Made by a program: the position numbers and the translations under genes
DNA from: Euphorbia lathyris
Taxonomy: Eukaryota; Streptophyta; Magnoliopsida; Malpighiales; Euphorbiaceae
NCBI RefSeq assembly: GCF_963576675.1
Contig: NC_088915.1
Location: 40,019,501-40,083,500, forward strand
Direction of reading: 5' to 3'
Length of the DNA: 64,000 nt
The notes under the pieces: generated by a model
What the model was told of the DNA's origin: nothing
Seen by the model: the letters and a program-made list of their open reading frames with translations, nothing else
The model's database searches: none
In this document: in pieces, positions 1-13,300 of the stretch
Position numbering within the stretch: position 1 is the stretch's first letter
Layout of the letters: every line of letters starts with the position of its first letter

Positions 1-182
1 TTTAGATAACTTCTTTACAGTTTTATTCCAAAATAAAAACTTCATAAATTTTATCTATAGTTTTGGATAACTTCTTTACAGTTTTATTCTAAAATAAAAA
101 CTTCATAAATATTATCTATAGTTTTAGATAACTTCTTTATAGTTTTATTGTAAAATAAAAACTTCATAAATATTATCTAAAG
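1..182. repeat. 61-bp tandem repeat, about three copies
   Basis: Three head-to-tail copies, starting near 1, 61 and 122, share the core GATAACTTCTTTACAG, then an AAAATAAAAACTTCATAAA block and a TTATCTATA end. The array sits where the related LTRs at 3208-5037 and 21070-22889 have a single AT-rich stretch ending in TATCTA, so it looks like a local expansion inside the LTR copy that follows. It is cut by the window edge. Confidence 0.8.
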
Positions 183-1508
183 TTATATCTAAATATAAAG
201 ATAATATTAGGTTGTTTGGTAGAATAATATTTAGAAGCAATTTAATCACTTTAAATCTTCTAACTTAATTATTCCATAATTAATTTATTCACAATTATAA
301 TGTAATCATAATTGGCTAAAAATAATTAATTCTTACATGTATATATATAATACATGTATTTTCCCTTTTTATTATTTGGGCCTTTATATTGGGCTTCCAT
401 CTATTAACTAACATTCATTCCTCTTTTGGTTCAAAGTCTTATGTGTGACCCATTATGTTCTTATTGCTTCTAGCCGTATACAACTATTAAATTAATTTTC
501 TCAAAATTATATTTAATCTTTGTATAACGGAATGAGTGCGCGAACTGTGATTGGCAGATCCGAAACATTCCCCCAGAGCTATAAGAAGACAGGTTGATTC
601 CGTCGTTGACCTTTCCGTATTAGTTACAATATAATTTTATCCTTTGTCAACTACATCCTTGAACTGAATCTTATGACTATGGGCAATGTCAAGTCACATA
701 TAGTGAGACGTTTGTTTTACTTGTCCAGGCCGAGTTAACTCCAATTAGATAGGTTAAGTGAAATTTGCATTTCAAGTCTTAAGCTATCTCCTTGCAAGGA
801 TTTAGAGATAAGTCTTCCACAAGCGATCCTTGGACGTATCTCCCATTTATCAGGAGTGACAAGTGCTCAATCCAATGTATAACTATCCTGTAATTACTTC
901 TTGTGATACCAAATGTCTGCCGTACACACCCCAGAGTCATCCCTGTTATGGATCGTGTTACAACAGGATCAAAGTATCACATTCCACAATCCAGAATCAC
1001 TAATTAACATTCCTTTGAGTCTTAGGATTACTTATACCTATTAATACCAATGAGATGAACAAGTGACAAGGATAAATCTACCCATCATGTTATCTCAAGT
1101 CGTGTCCCCAATCCTAATGAACTCCATTCACTGGATCCATGTCCAGATATCTGCATATCTGAAGCTTGTGAGATCAGCTCTCTGTCTCGACAGAAAACAT
1201 TATTACATGCAAGTCTCAACATTGTTATGTCAATCCCTATTCAAAACATATCACTTGACTTGGGGTGGCTTTAAGTTTATTAGTTTATTATAATGTTTCG
1301 TCTCACTTCATGCTTGTATGAACACTTTATAATCACTTTAAATAAACTCAGGGATTTCCTTTTATTAGACTTATTTAGTTCTTTAAAGGAGGTTGCCTTT
1401 ATACAGTTATGAAATCATATCTTATTAAAACAAATGATATAAAGAACAATTCATTTACATTAGGTTTATATCCTGGAACAATTGTCTATAGGACACTAAA
1501 CCCCAACA
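1..1508 (-). mobile_element. LTR, family copy 1 (truncated by window edge)
   Basis: From about 180 this is collinear with the solo LTRs at 3208-5037 and 21070-22889 and ends at the same terminal sequence, ACCCCAACA. Read on the minus strand it starts TGTTGGGGTTTAG, a usual start for plant copia LTRs. Its other end lies left of the window, so it may be a solo LTR or the 5' LTR of an element extending to the left. No polypurine tract abuts base 1508, which argues against a 3' LTR. Short ORFs inside it are chance. Confidence 0.8.
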
Positions 1509-3207
1509 TGTCTAAGAACTATCTGCAAGTTCCTGGACTAGTCAAGAAAATTAGTCCCTGTGAGCTTTTCCTTTTCCAAGAGTGTTCTGCGTGAGTTGTT
1601 GCTAGTTGCAGCCATTTAATTTTCTTTTCGTGTAATTTTTATATGGAGTTTAATCTACGTGGAAAATTACAGTAGAGTTAGAATAAAGGGCTTAAGCCAA
1701 AGATCAAATTAATAATCCATTTTAATTCGTTATTAGTGATATCTATTTGGCTGTCTTGACCAAGATCCACAATCCATCAACAATCGATCGGGCTAGGGCT
1801 CAGTCGTCGACCATTGAAAATTTGGTAGGATAAACTATATAATCCTCCATGAGGACTCTTGGTTTGATAGGCTTTGTGACACTTAGCCCATCTGTGCTTA
1901 TGTCCGCTCTGAGCTAATGTTACCCATGTTGAGTCTAACCACCACACACGCGTTAGCCATACCGAAGTATCCTAATGTTTGATGGACCACTAACAGCATA
2001 CCTGTTAGGGCACATCATACACTGTAGCACTACCTAGGAGGAGGAAGTGTGAATCTGGAAAGCACTTTTAAACGACTCAATATTTCATTATCCGGATTAA
2101 TTAAGTGATACGGCTTTAATATATGCTTATCGCAGGTGATGATCTGGTGATCGTTGCTGCTTATATTTCATGTTATACTAAGAAATTATAAAACAAAATA
2201 AACATAGAGACTTTATGGGCCTTATAATACATCCTAGTGAAACTAGATAAACTATCTAATCTTCACGGGTTTGCTTCAAGTCTCATTGGGCTCCCATCAT
2301 AGGCTTGGACCATCTGAGCTTCTTCACGATCAATTACAATTTTATAAATAGAACTTATTCTAAAATTATATTAATAAACGAATGGCATGCATGCCATATT
2401 TCTCAAAATAATTAAATTACAAACCGACTTTAATTTAGGACCCATAGAACTCTATAACACGTTAATGCACGGTAAGGCATACAAATATAATGCATGATCA
2501 TGTCATTCCAAAATCATCTAATAAAGTTAAGTCGAGTTACTTAGGGTGAAATCACCAATTTTTTTCATATGTGACTAAGGTCCATAAAGGCCCAAACGGT
2601 TAACATCCATTTGTATGCAAAATTACAATTTTTGCTCCCACTGAATTTTAGGATCGTCACATATCTAAAATTTAGCCTTCCCAATTTAAACCGGTGTCAC
2701 GATCTATTGGGCCAATTTCACAAATTTAACATATTCAATTTTTATACAAATTATCAATTCGATTAAAATTAAATTATATTCATGAAAAACAATTTTTCAA
2801 TAATTTAGGTATCATCCATAAGGCACCGAGCTTGAGTGACTCAACAACCTAAAGGCCCCTAGATATTGTCGGCTGAATTATAATATTAGGGAGGCAACCG
2901 ACTTATAACTTATTTATGGACTTAACTTTTGTTTAGTGAGGGATTTATTTTAAAGTCTCATAATCTAACCTAGTCTTGATTTGCTTTAGCATACATCAGA
3001 CCATACATTCGACATTGGCGGTTATGGACATATTATCTAAATTTATTCCATTGAGCCAGAAACGGAATAAAAGGTCAACCCTACGGTAAATACTAACTAT
3101 TATATACTTATCCTTCAGGTCCTCCGTCTTTTCATTGACGCCTTGAATTTACAACAATATTATTTTCTATACTACTTAGAATACTTCAACTAATTTGAAG
3201 GGAATTT
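1509..3207 (-). mobile_element. Possible copia 3' end remnant, minus strand
   Basis: No coding region is recognisable. Around 2626-2642 the minus strand reads TTCAGTGGGAGCAAAAATTG, which resembles a copia polypurine tract, followed by TGTAATTTTGCAT, a plausible LTR start running leftwards. On this reading 2643-3207 is internal 3' sequence cut by the solo LTR at 3208, and the stretch left of about 2625 is LTR. I could not place the other LTR boundary or a target duplication, so this remains an interpretation of one motif. Confidence 0.35.
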
Positions 3208-5037
3208 TGAAGGAAAATAGGCAAACGTTTGGCAGCGGAAATATAAATTTTTTAACCTATTTCCTTTAACCAAGATCCGTTAATCGTTATTTCATATAAA
3301 GAGGGATAGAATGAAATACCTTTTGATTAACTATCTACTGTTGCAAGCGAAGTGCCCTCAACTTTTAATCCGAGTTCACGAGCACAAAACAAAACACAAA
3401 TCAAACGAAGTTAGAACTCAACCGTATAATAGCAATCAAGATAGATTGCCTCTAATTAATCAACACAAGATCAAGGAGTAAAAGGAAAGAGATGAAATCA
3501 ATTGATTCGGAAGCAAGCGGTGAAAGTCGATCCACTACGGTAGGGGGTCGAAAATTCTCTCTCTCCGGGATTGCAAGGGTTGGCCGAAATTTACAACTAA
3601 GGGGGGTTAATAGAGCCTCTTCCATCTAAACCCTAGTCAGATAGAATTAGGTTACTGAATAAGAGTTTAATTCGGAATAAAACTCTTATTGTTATTATCT
3701 ATAATCATATCTAAATATAAAGATACTAATAACTTATTAATAGGATAATAATTAGAAGCAATTTAATCTTCAATAAACCTCCTAACTTATTTATCCTATA
3801 ATTAATTTAATCCATAATCATGATCGAATTATAATTGTTTAAATTAAATTAATTCTTTTATGTGTCACAACACATAAAATCGCCCCCCTATTACTGGGCC
3901 TTAGTGGACTCAGTTGGGCTTCCGTCAATTAATTAACATATGTTTCTCTTTTGGGTTCCAAGTCTTATGTGTGACCCATTAGGTTCTTATTGCTTCTAGT
4001 CGTATACAACTATTAAATTAATTTCTCAAAATTATATTCAATCTTTGTATAACGGAGTGAGTGCGCGAACTGTGATTGGCATATCCGAAACATTCCCCCA
4101 GAGTTATAAGAAGACATGTTGATTCCGTCGTTGACCTTTCCATATTAGTTACATTATAATTCGATCCTTCATCAACTACATCCTTGAACAGAATCTTATG
4201 ACTATGGATAATGTCAAGTCACATATAGCGAGACGTTCATTTTACTTGTACATGCCGAGTTAACTCCAATTAGATAGGTTAAGTGAAATCTGCATTTCAA
4301 GTCTTAAGCTATCACCTTGCAAGGATTTAGAGTTAAGTCTTCGACAAGCGATCCTTGGACGTATCTCCTATTTATCAGGAGTGACAAATGCTCAATCCAA
4401 TGTTAACTATCCTGCAATTACTTCCTGTGATACCCAACGTTTGCCATACACACCCCAGAGTCATCCATGTTATGGATCGTGTTACAACAGGATCAAAGCA
4501 TCACATTCCATAATCCAGAATCACTAATTAACATTCCTTTGAGTCTTAGGATTACTTATACCTATTAATACCAATGAGATGAACATGTGACAAAGATAAA
4601 TCTACCCATCCTGTTATCTCAAGTCGGGCCCCCAATCCTAATGAACCCTTTCATTGGATCCATGTAACTGTCCAGATATCTGCATATTTGAAGCTTGTGA
4701 GATCAGCTCCCTGTCTCGACAGAAAACATTGTTACATGCAAGTCTTAACAATGTTATGTCAATCCCTATTCAAAACATATCACTTGGCTTGGGGTAGTTT
4801 TAAGTTTATTAGTTTATTATAATGTTTTGTCTCACTTCATGCTTGTATGAACACTTTATAATCACTTTAAATAAAATTAGGGATTTCCTTTTATTATACT
4901 TATTTAGTTCTTTAAAGGAGGTTGCCTTTATACAGTTATGAAACTATATCTTATTAAAACAGATGACATAAAGAACAATTCATTTACATTAGGTTTATAT
5001 CCTGGAACAATTGTCTATAGGACATTAAACCCCAACA
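3208..5037 (-). mobile_element. Solo LTR, family copy 2, with perfect TSD
   Basis: The 1830-bp unit begins TGAAGGAAAATAGGC and ends ACCCCAACA on the plus strand, so it has TG...CA termini. It is flanked by the 5-bp direct repeat AATTT at 3203-3207 and 5038-5042. No internal gag or pol is present. This is the expected product of recombination between the two LTRs of a copia-like element. Minus orientation is preferred because the minus strand starts TGTTGGGGTTTAG and copy 3 has a TATA box on that strand. The autonomous parent is not in the window. Confidence 0.9.
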
Positions 5038-5042
5038 AATTT

Positions 5043-7316
5043 TAGGTGAGAAGAGAAATACAATAGAGAGTAGATAAGGCAGGACATGCATGCCCTATTT
5101 TTACAAAAATACCAAAATACAATATAACAATTATGGAGGAGTCTAATAATGTCCATAACGCCAACCATGTCAAGATCCAATTAAAAAATTTAGTTGGTTG
5201 ATTACATAAACTGTTTATGTAATATTTTAGTTAATCAAATTAACCCTTGAATTAATTTTACTATCAATTTAGTCATTTAATTAATTTTACATCCCTTTAT
5301 ATTTTATTTTCAATCAAATTATGTCAAAATATAAAATATAACTTATATAAAATCTGATAATTTATATTTAACTATTTTATAAACTTGTTTAACATTTTAA
5401 TTTAATTACATCACATGTAATTATATTAATCCACTATTTTTTTAGTTTGAGTTTATTTAACTGGTATGGATTGTATTTTGTATTTTTATGCATTTTGGTA
5501 CGAATAGATATAAAGTTTCGCACAATAGTTATTCACTGAAGTTGCAGACATATTGAAGAAAATATTAAAGAGATACTTACAATGAAGTTTATTTCAATTA
5601 TAAATTATGTTATTATTATTATTATTATTATTATTTTTATCAAGAAGTTATTTTTTTTCCTAATTTTCTAGACAAAGAGATTATAAGCGTTTAATACACT
5701 TGATAAAATATTTATTCTTGAAGAATTTGGATTATGCTAGATATGAATTCAAAATAAAGATAAATAAAAATAAATTTTAATGATCAAAATCCTAAAAATG
5801 TATAATAATTATGGGGTATTAAGATAATTACTGTTACAACATTGGCTTATATAGTTTTTAACCATTATATTGTGGTTTGTAAAAAATTGTTAGTATTTCA
5901 AGAGTTTTTAATTAAAAAAATGAAACATGATCACATGACATGTTATTGGAAAATTAATTAAAAAATATTATTACTTGAATCTCTTCAAATTCTCAAATGT
6001 TGAACATAATGATTCTAATTTAATAAAATTAATTTCACATATTAATTATAAAAAAAAAATTTTATATTGAGTGGTTACAATTGCTATTTAATTCTATTTA
6101 ACTAAAATTAATTTATGGACTTAATAGTTTATTAAGAAAAAAATAAAAAATTTAATTAATGGGCAAAAAATATTTCCACTAGCGTCTTTATATGCCTACA
6201 TCCAGAGATTCTCTCTTATTTTTTTTTTTAAACGAGGAAGATAGTTCTCTGCTAATTAGCTTTTTTGTCTCTTTATTTTTGTTTTCTATTCATTTGTTTG
6301 TTTCATGTTCTTGCTTACAAAATTCAAGAATATAGCATTATCAGAAAATATTAATGAAGTCAAAGAAGTAATATATGCGAGCATAACTGATATTCTATAC
6401 GGTGAAAGAATGAAAAACAAATTGATTGATTAAATGTCTTGAAAATAGAAAAAATCACCACCTTAAGCTGATTCAATTGGATATATTGAGTTATTGTAGC
6501 CTAATAAATAATTAAATTCGAATACTTGGTGATCATGAAATTCCATCAAACAATGATTATCATGAAGATGAATTTGTGACTAATTCTTATGAATTTTATT
6601 TTGTTTATATGTAAATGAAGTTCTTTAAGGCAAATCTTAAATGTATACATGTAACATATTGAATTGATAAAGTTTCTTCGTGTGCAATATTAGAAAAATA
6701 TTGATTGTAATAATTTATAATATAATATATTAATGTTGTTTCTTATTTTAAGATAGATTGTAATTCTTTTATATCGTAAATATAATATTTAATTTTAATT
6801 GTAGTTTAATTCAATTTTTAGTTAATATATTTCTTAATTAATCGTCTATTTTATTATTATTGTTTTACAGAATCCCAATTATAAAACAAATATGAAAATG
6901 TATTAAAATTACTAAAAAGTACAAGTCATTAAATTTTATAAAAATTGAATTTTATAAAAATAAATAAATCATTCACTTTTAATTAAAATTCTGTAAAACA
7001 ATTAATCAATTATTTTCAAAATTAATTTAATTTGATTTGAATTATCAATAAAAAAATAATATATATTAATTTCAAATATACATAATATGAAAAACATTTA
7101 TTGCATAATATAAAATTACTTAAAAGTAACATGTTAATTTATTTATTTATCTAAATTATATAAAAAATTTATAACAGGATATCGAATACATATAGAGAGA
7201 TACTTTATTAAAATGGCTGCTCTCCTCGGAGGCAGAAAACATTCGCTCGCTGTTGACAAGCCTATTGCAAAACCTTCTGACTATTATATTATCCTCAGGC
7301 TAGTTGTAACACAAAC
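5043..7316. other. AT-rich intergenic stretch with no recognised gene
   Basis: About 2.3 kb of very AT-rich DNA without a supportable coding region or transposon terminus. It contains a TTA trinucleotide run at about 5608-5637 and several short A/T runs. It ends just downstream of the stop codon of the RNF14-type gene, so its right edge should hold that gene's 3' UTR and poly(A) site, which I cannot locate. Confidence 0.6.
5608..5637. repeat. (ATT)n microsatellite
   Basis: About ten consecutive ATT units in non-coding DNA. Confidence 0.9.
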
Positions 7317-10300
7317 CTATCCAGTTGTGTGTTGCTTGCAACCCTTGGGTCCAAAATGATGAGAACTACGTTTCACAATCTTTCTGCACAAGTAACAAAA
7401 GTGCGTCTGGCATGCCCAACATAATATGTGATTGTTATTGCCAATCTACACCAAAACAAAGGAAAATGGAGAATTATTCAGATATGCATAGAAAATTAAT
7501 CAGACTTGGAGCGAATACACCATCAAGCTTTCGACATTCAGTGAAGATCATGACTTAAAAAACCCGAATTTTACAATATTTAAATTCCGTAGCAGTTATA
7601 TATGCAATCAATATTAGAAAAGCTTAGCCAATGAGGGTTGGTCCGAGTGGTAAGGCGTTGAACCTCTGCTTGATAGGTTTGAGGTTCGATTCCCCACTCC
7701 GTCAAAATTTAACCCTCATTGGTAGGTGATCCCACCGTAAACCCTACGAGAGCCAAACTGATCAATTCTGTGAGCTAAATTTTAGCTTTTACCCTACCAG
7801 TATCCATCTGAAAGGACTAGTCTTTAACTCACCTTTGCATTAAGTTGACCACAACCAGGGCATGTGTTACCATGCTCAGCAAAAAGCTCAGCTTGAGCCT
7901 GAGCCATAATCTGGTGGGCATTCATCTGCTGCTCCCATTGTCGAATTGCTTCCTGCGGAAACAATTCGCATCCTCCATCCCTTCATAATAATAGAATTAG
8001 TCAATATGAAGCTCACCACTTCATGACTTTGTTTTATATAAAGCTGTAAAATAGTCTCAAATAAAACGAACCAAACAATGATCTTGCACATGTAGAAATG
8101 CATTTGATAGAGCATGTGACCGATGATACTATATGAGAATTAAGGGCGACGTGGCTATCCTAGTTATATCAGGGGGTTAGTGTCAGTATGGGTAAGTTAT
8201 ATATATAGATGTTGTACGAAAGGAGAAAGGTAGCTTTGAGATTATTCATTTAGGTATTTTGGATCTCTTAGTATTTCTGCTAGGAGAAGTTGTTTTTTCC
8301 CTGGGCTGTGCTTCGGTATGTTTTCCATTACTTCCTAGTTCATCAATACAAGTCTACTATTCCATATTGTTTGTCGGTGCATTTGTTGTGTATGGGTGTG
8401 CAATTGTTGAGGTTCTTATCATTCTTGGGACCAAAAAAAATTAACCGACCAATGGAATAACTTACCGAAAATGATCATATCCATCGATTGCCTTGTTACA
8501 GCGGTAGCAGAAGTACTGTCCACAATTATTGCACACCATTTTGTTGCAGCCTTCAGTTTTTGATATTGCCATCTTACAGGATGGGCATTGCTTGGCATCA
8601 CGAAGTACTTCCCTGACACTGAGAAGTTCATTGATCATCTCAAGCTCCTTACGCCTTTGTCCATCTTTCAGTTGAGATGAACTCTGACGCCCCTGTTGCC
8701 AAAAATCAATCCAAATTGCAAGGCGTATTTCATGAGAAAATTAGAAAACAATGTATGATAGCTTTAGGGAGTACTTAACAAAGAAATTTACAAGGCAACT
8801 GGGATAAGACAGAGAATTGCAATGCCATGGTATTGGGGCTTATTAGCAATATAAAAGTAGAAACACACACAGTGGTGCTTCATGATAATTAGAATCACAT
8901 GTGATGAAGCGATAATAATGAAGAACCTACTCAAATAGTTGATTCTGCATGTGAAATTGAGAAACATTAGGGTTCTAAAATCAAACGGTGGCATTACTCT
9001 ATTTGGAGAAAGAACTTGGATCTACAAATGATGAAATATTTTCAAAATATATATTTTCCAAGAAGCTCTTGCAGAATCAAGGCACTGTTCGACAATCACA
9101 AAAGGAGTCTACAAATTGTCAGTTCTTTCTTCTAGCACTTGGAATGCATTATCACAATTTATACCAATGTAATCCAGGTCAAAAATCTCATTCCAGATAA
9201 TAGCAAGACAACTTAATGGAGCAATATTGCATTAAAAAATTGCTAATGTTTTTAGCTACTTCATCAGCCGATGTTATGACTTTAGCTACGATTCCAATTA
9301 TTTATTAAGGGGCTACTGTTGTAATTTTGACTACAGCTATCAGTCTTGTGTTTATTTATACAAATACATCGTACTATATCCTAAAAAGGCTCTTAGTAGT
9401 ATATTCTCAACGTCTGTAGTAAATGACACCCAACGTTAGAGTAGCATCAGAAGACCTTCCTAAGTTCCAAAACACCACAAAAGTCATAGGAATTATAGAT
9501 AGAAAACCTTGATTCCCATTTTTCATCAATCCCAATCTGCTCAGTTTGTTGGGTTCCCGTTAATTGACACATTTTAATTGTCTTTCAATCTTTATGCATA
9601 CATAACATTTGTTTGGAAAAGCTGTTCACTAGATACAATTTTCATTGTTTTTGGGAATAATATGAATGCACACTAAACAAGGGAAAACAAAATGTTTGAG
9701 ATGAAGACACGAAGTTTACCTCTAAGATACGAAGCCTTATTTCTGGTGTCAAACATTCTGCACCTACATGCCGCCGCTCTCTGCAAAGCGTGCAAAAGCT
9801 AAAGAAGCACTTGGAACACTGTGCATGGTGCTCTTCATCTTCTATGCACGGTGTTTGACATCGTGGGCAATATTCAACATCGGACATGGAATCTAGTGTC
9901 TTTTGCAACATTAAGGATTCCCACCGTTCATATTCTTCATCACTGAGCAACCGTTTTAATAAACCAGGTGGGATCATACCCCCACATTTTGTATCTGGAC
10001 ACTTGAGCTTGTTCACAGAACCTTCTGATACATGTATGTCAGAATAAGTCTTCATGCAGTTCAGGCAGTAAAAATGATGGCATGGTAGCCTGATGAAATC
10101 ACTTCCTGTTAAGAGAAATCAACAGGAACTTTGATAAGAATATATGAAACTTCTTAGTAGCCTTGTGCATAGCCATATACGCGTAATAGATAATTATGTC
10201 AATCAGTTCCAAAAAATCCACATTAAACAATCTAATAGTTGATATACCCCATAACTGAACACTGATAAAAAGAGGCGGGTGTGCTTGCCAACACTGCTCT

Positions 10301-13300
10301 CATTAAAACCCTTTGCGACAGGCAGGGAAAATATAATTGAACACACTAAAAAAAAATTGAAAATTGACAGCAGATTTTTAATCACCAACTCCAAAAGGAA
10401 GACGAAAGGGAAGTGTATGAGCCATACCAAAAAAATTGAATAATTTAAACTGAAATCCACACTTGTTTTCTAAATAAGAAACTGATGTAATATCCTCCAA
10501 GAAAAGATTGTATTTACCAGCATATTCATTGTAACAGATGAGGCATTCATGCAAGTTTTTGAGAAAGCTCTCATGGCACTGCTCATCATTATAGCTCCTC
10601 AATAAAGGAACATCAACGTCCAGGGAGACACCTGTTGAAACAGCACGCATGTCTCCACCATATTTTATTCCATAAGGACCAAGTGTTATTTCATTATCAA
10701 TCCCAAGATGTGAAAGAGAAGAATTCTGAAGCCATTCAACCCATTGATATATAACTTCCTGCCCTGGTTGTTCCATCCATATGGAGTCCAGCATAGAGCA
10801 AAGACTGGAAATCTTAGAGGAATCCAGCCACTGAACTGAAATGGTAAAAAGAGGTGGCTGGTGACTTGGGTATGATTTAGGTAGTAAGCATGTCATCTCA
10901 ATTGGTGGAAGATACTGGACTTTGAATGAATATAAGAATTCATCTGTACTTTCTCTTTTCATCTTAAGATCACCAGATGAATTAAACCATGCCATTACCA
11001 TAAGGTCCGCCGGTATATTAAGATTGATGTAAATCTGCAAAACCATAGTAGTGCTTGGACTATTAACTTTTAGTCTTATCATACAACATGGAAGAATGGT
11101 TTAAAAAAACTATAGGCTTACAGGTAACCTGAAAAGATGGTAGCTCCCCTTGCTTGTGAAGCATAACGACATTGTCTCCAAAAATAGACTCCAATGCAAG
11201 CAACTGCAGAACCGTTAAGAATGAGAAGCAAAGAAAAAATAAGCAGCAAACAGGGGAGAAAAGATTTATAGTACCAAGATAATTGCAAATTCTTTCTGAC
11301 AAGAATTAATTACTACTATTTTTCCCTTCAGTTCTACCATATAACGAAATAAAATATTTCTACATAAAAAAAAGTGAGAGAGAACATTCAAATATACAGG
11401 AGCATTGTGCAAACCCCGGCTTCAGTTTAAACCAAGTTCTGCTTCAATCTGATAAAAAAAACAAGCATATCTAATTCACCCTTCCTAAGGCATGAAAGGG
11501 AGCAATCTCCTAGCTTCACTATGGTCTATACGCGCCTTAGTCTTCCATCACAGGGTGAAACTTATTTCTGTCCAATCATCTCCTATTCTAAGAATAGAAG
11601 GATTCTCCTGATTTGATTTCTGATAGGGTTTGTTGATCTAAACCCGCTTTCGATAGGATTTACCTTATCGAGAGGGTGCCACTAAAATTAAGGCAATAAA
11701 GTAAGTTTTTGTGCGAGGAATAGGAGGTGCAAGAAGGCGGACTTGTAAAATGCTGAGCAAAAGGACAAAAAAGATAGCCTGGTCTGGAATGGGCAAAGAG
11801 ATTGACCATTCATTCCTATTCCAGCTCTTGTTTGAATAGGCCTATGCCTCTGCTTCCGATGGACCTAGAAGATGTAAAACTGATGATTACTATAGATCTG
11901 GAAGTAACATAGATGCTGGTTCAAGTGACAAAAGAAAGTATATGCCTTGGATAAGCAGCTTCCCCTTAGTTTCCAGTAAGGGTCTTAGTTGCTTTATCCA
12001 GCAGGGCAACAAGCATGGCGACTGTGATAAGTATGCCTTGCTAGTTTTGGGCCAAGTCTGTCAATTATGCCTTCATGTCCAACATTCTAAGATAGTGAAA
12101 GTGGAATCTTATACCAAGTCTGCAAAGCTGACTTTACTTCTCTTCTCAGTTTCACCTATTTTTGTAGGACTGGCTGACCTGAGGTTCTTGTTTGGAGTCA
12201 TTTGTTTATCATAGAACAAGTCCCCTTGGTCACTGCCATAGTTGATCAAGTCTCAATCCTCTCTTCAAAATTCTTCCTTCTATGGGCCAAATCACAGAAC
12301 AAATCCCCCTCATGAATGAAAGGGATTGACCACTCATTCATCTTCCAGCTCTTATTTGAATAAGCCTTCACTAAGCAACTCCCACTTAGTTTCTAGTAAG
12401 CATCCTAGTTGCTTTAGTCACGAGGGCAACGAAAAAGGCAACTATGATAAGTATGCCTTTTTAGTTCTGGCTTAAGTCTATCAATTATGTCTTTCCTTCA
12501 TGTCCAGCATTATAAGAAAGTGAAGGTGGAATCTTAGACCAGGACAGCAATGCTGACTTTAATGTTCTTCTCGGGTCCATCTCTTTTTAGGATTGGCTTC
12601 CTTGAGGTTCTTGTGTGGAGCTATTTGGTTATCATAGAACAAGTCCCCCTCAGTTACTCCCATAGTTGATCATGACCAACCCTCTCTTCCAAATCTCCCT
12701 TCTATGGGCCAAATTGTTCTCCGCCCTTGTTAAGCTCACACCTGGACCAGTCCCTTCTCAGCTTTTATATCCAGACAGTCGTCCTCAGCAATCTCTTCTG
12801 GTTCCGAGGTATCTTTCCCTCTTCTTCAGGGTCCTCAGTTCCGACTATGATTCTAGCTAATTGAAACTTCCTCTTTAGCTAGATTTTCATCACTATGATA
12901 ATTTCTAATTATTTCTATTTTCTGCTCACCATTGCAATCTTCAGTGTAGTATAAATACCAAATTTTTTATTATTATACTTTTAATATTTATAAATGTCGT
13001 TATATTTTTTAATATTTACATGATATCATTTCCGATATGTTTTAGAAATAACGTTTCCTCATTTCAGTTTCCCTGCAACATATGATACTATGATATCATT
13101 ACTTGCATGCATGCATGTCTGATACGACAACAAGTGCCAACTGCCAGTTAGGAATCTGGCCTCCAGGAAGAGCATATTGGCAGATAAGCTATGTTTACAG
13201 TGGAATGAAATGCGAGGTAAAGAGAATCTGAGCCTGCCCCATGAGAGCGAGAAAGTATAATAAGAAGTAAAGCCAGTTCTTGCATTAGCTATCGTAATTA

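Noticed and set aside
1063..1594. Small ORFs inside the LTR family (also 22171-22654)
   Set aside because: They are not conserved in frame between the three LTR copies.
7628..7722. A working tRNA gene
   Set aside because: Boxes A and B are good, but acceptor and anticodon stems do not fold into a tRNA and 12-bp arms replace the acceptor stem.
8116..8440. Short LTR-like stretch with TATATATATAGA inside intron 5 of the ligase gene
   Set aside because: TATA and leader-like words are present, but no paired TG/CA ends or target duplication could be found.
11942..12214. 90-aa plus-strand ORF in intron 1
   Set aside because: Its tandem partner copy at about 12470-12740 has lost the frame, so there is no coding constraint.
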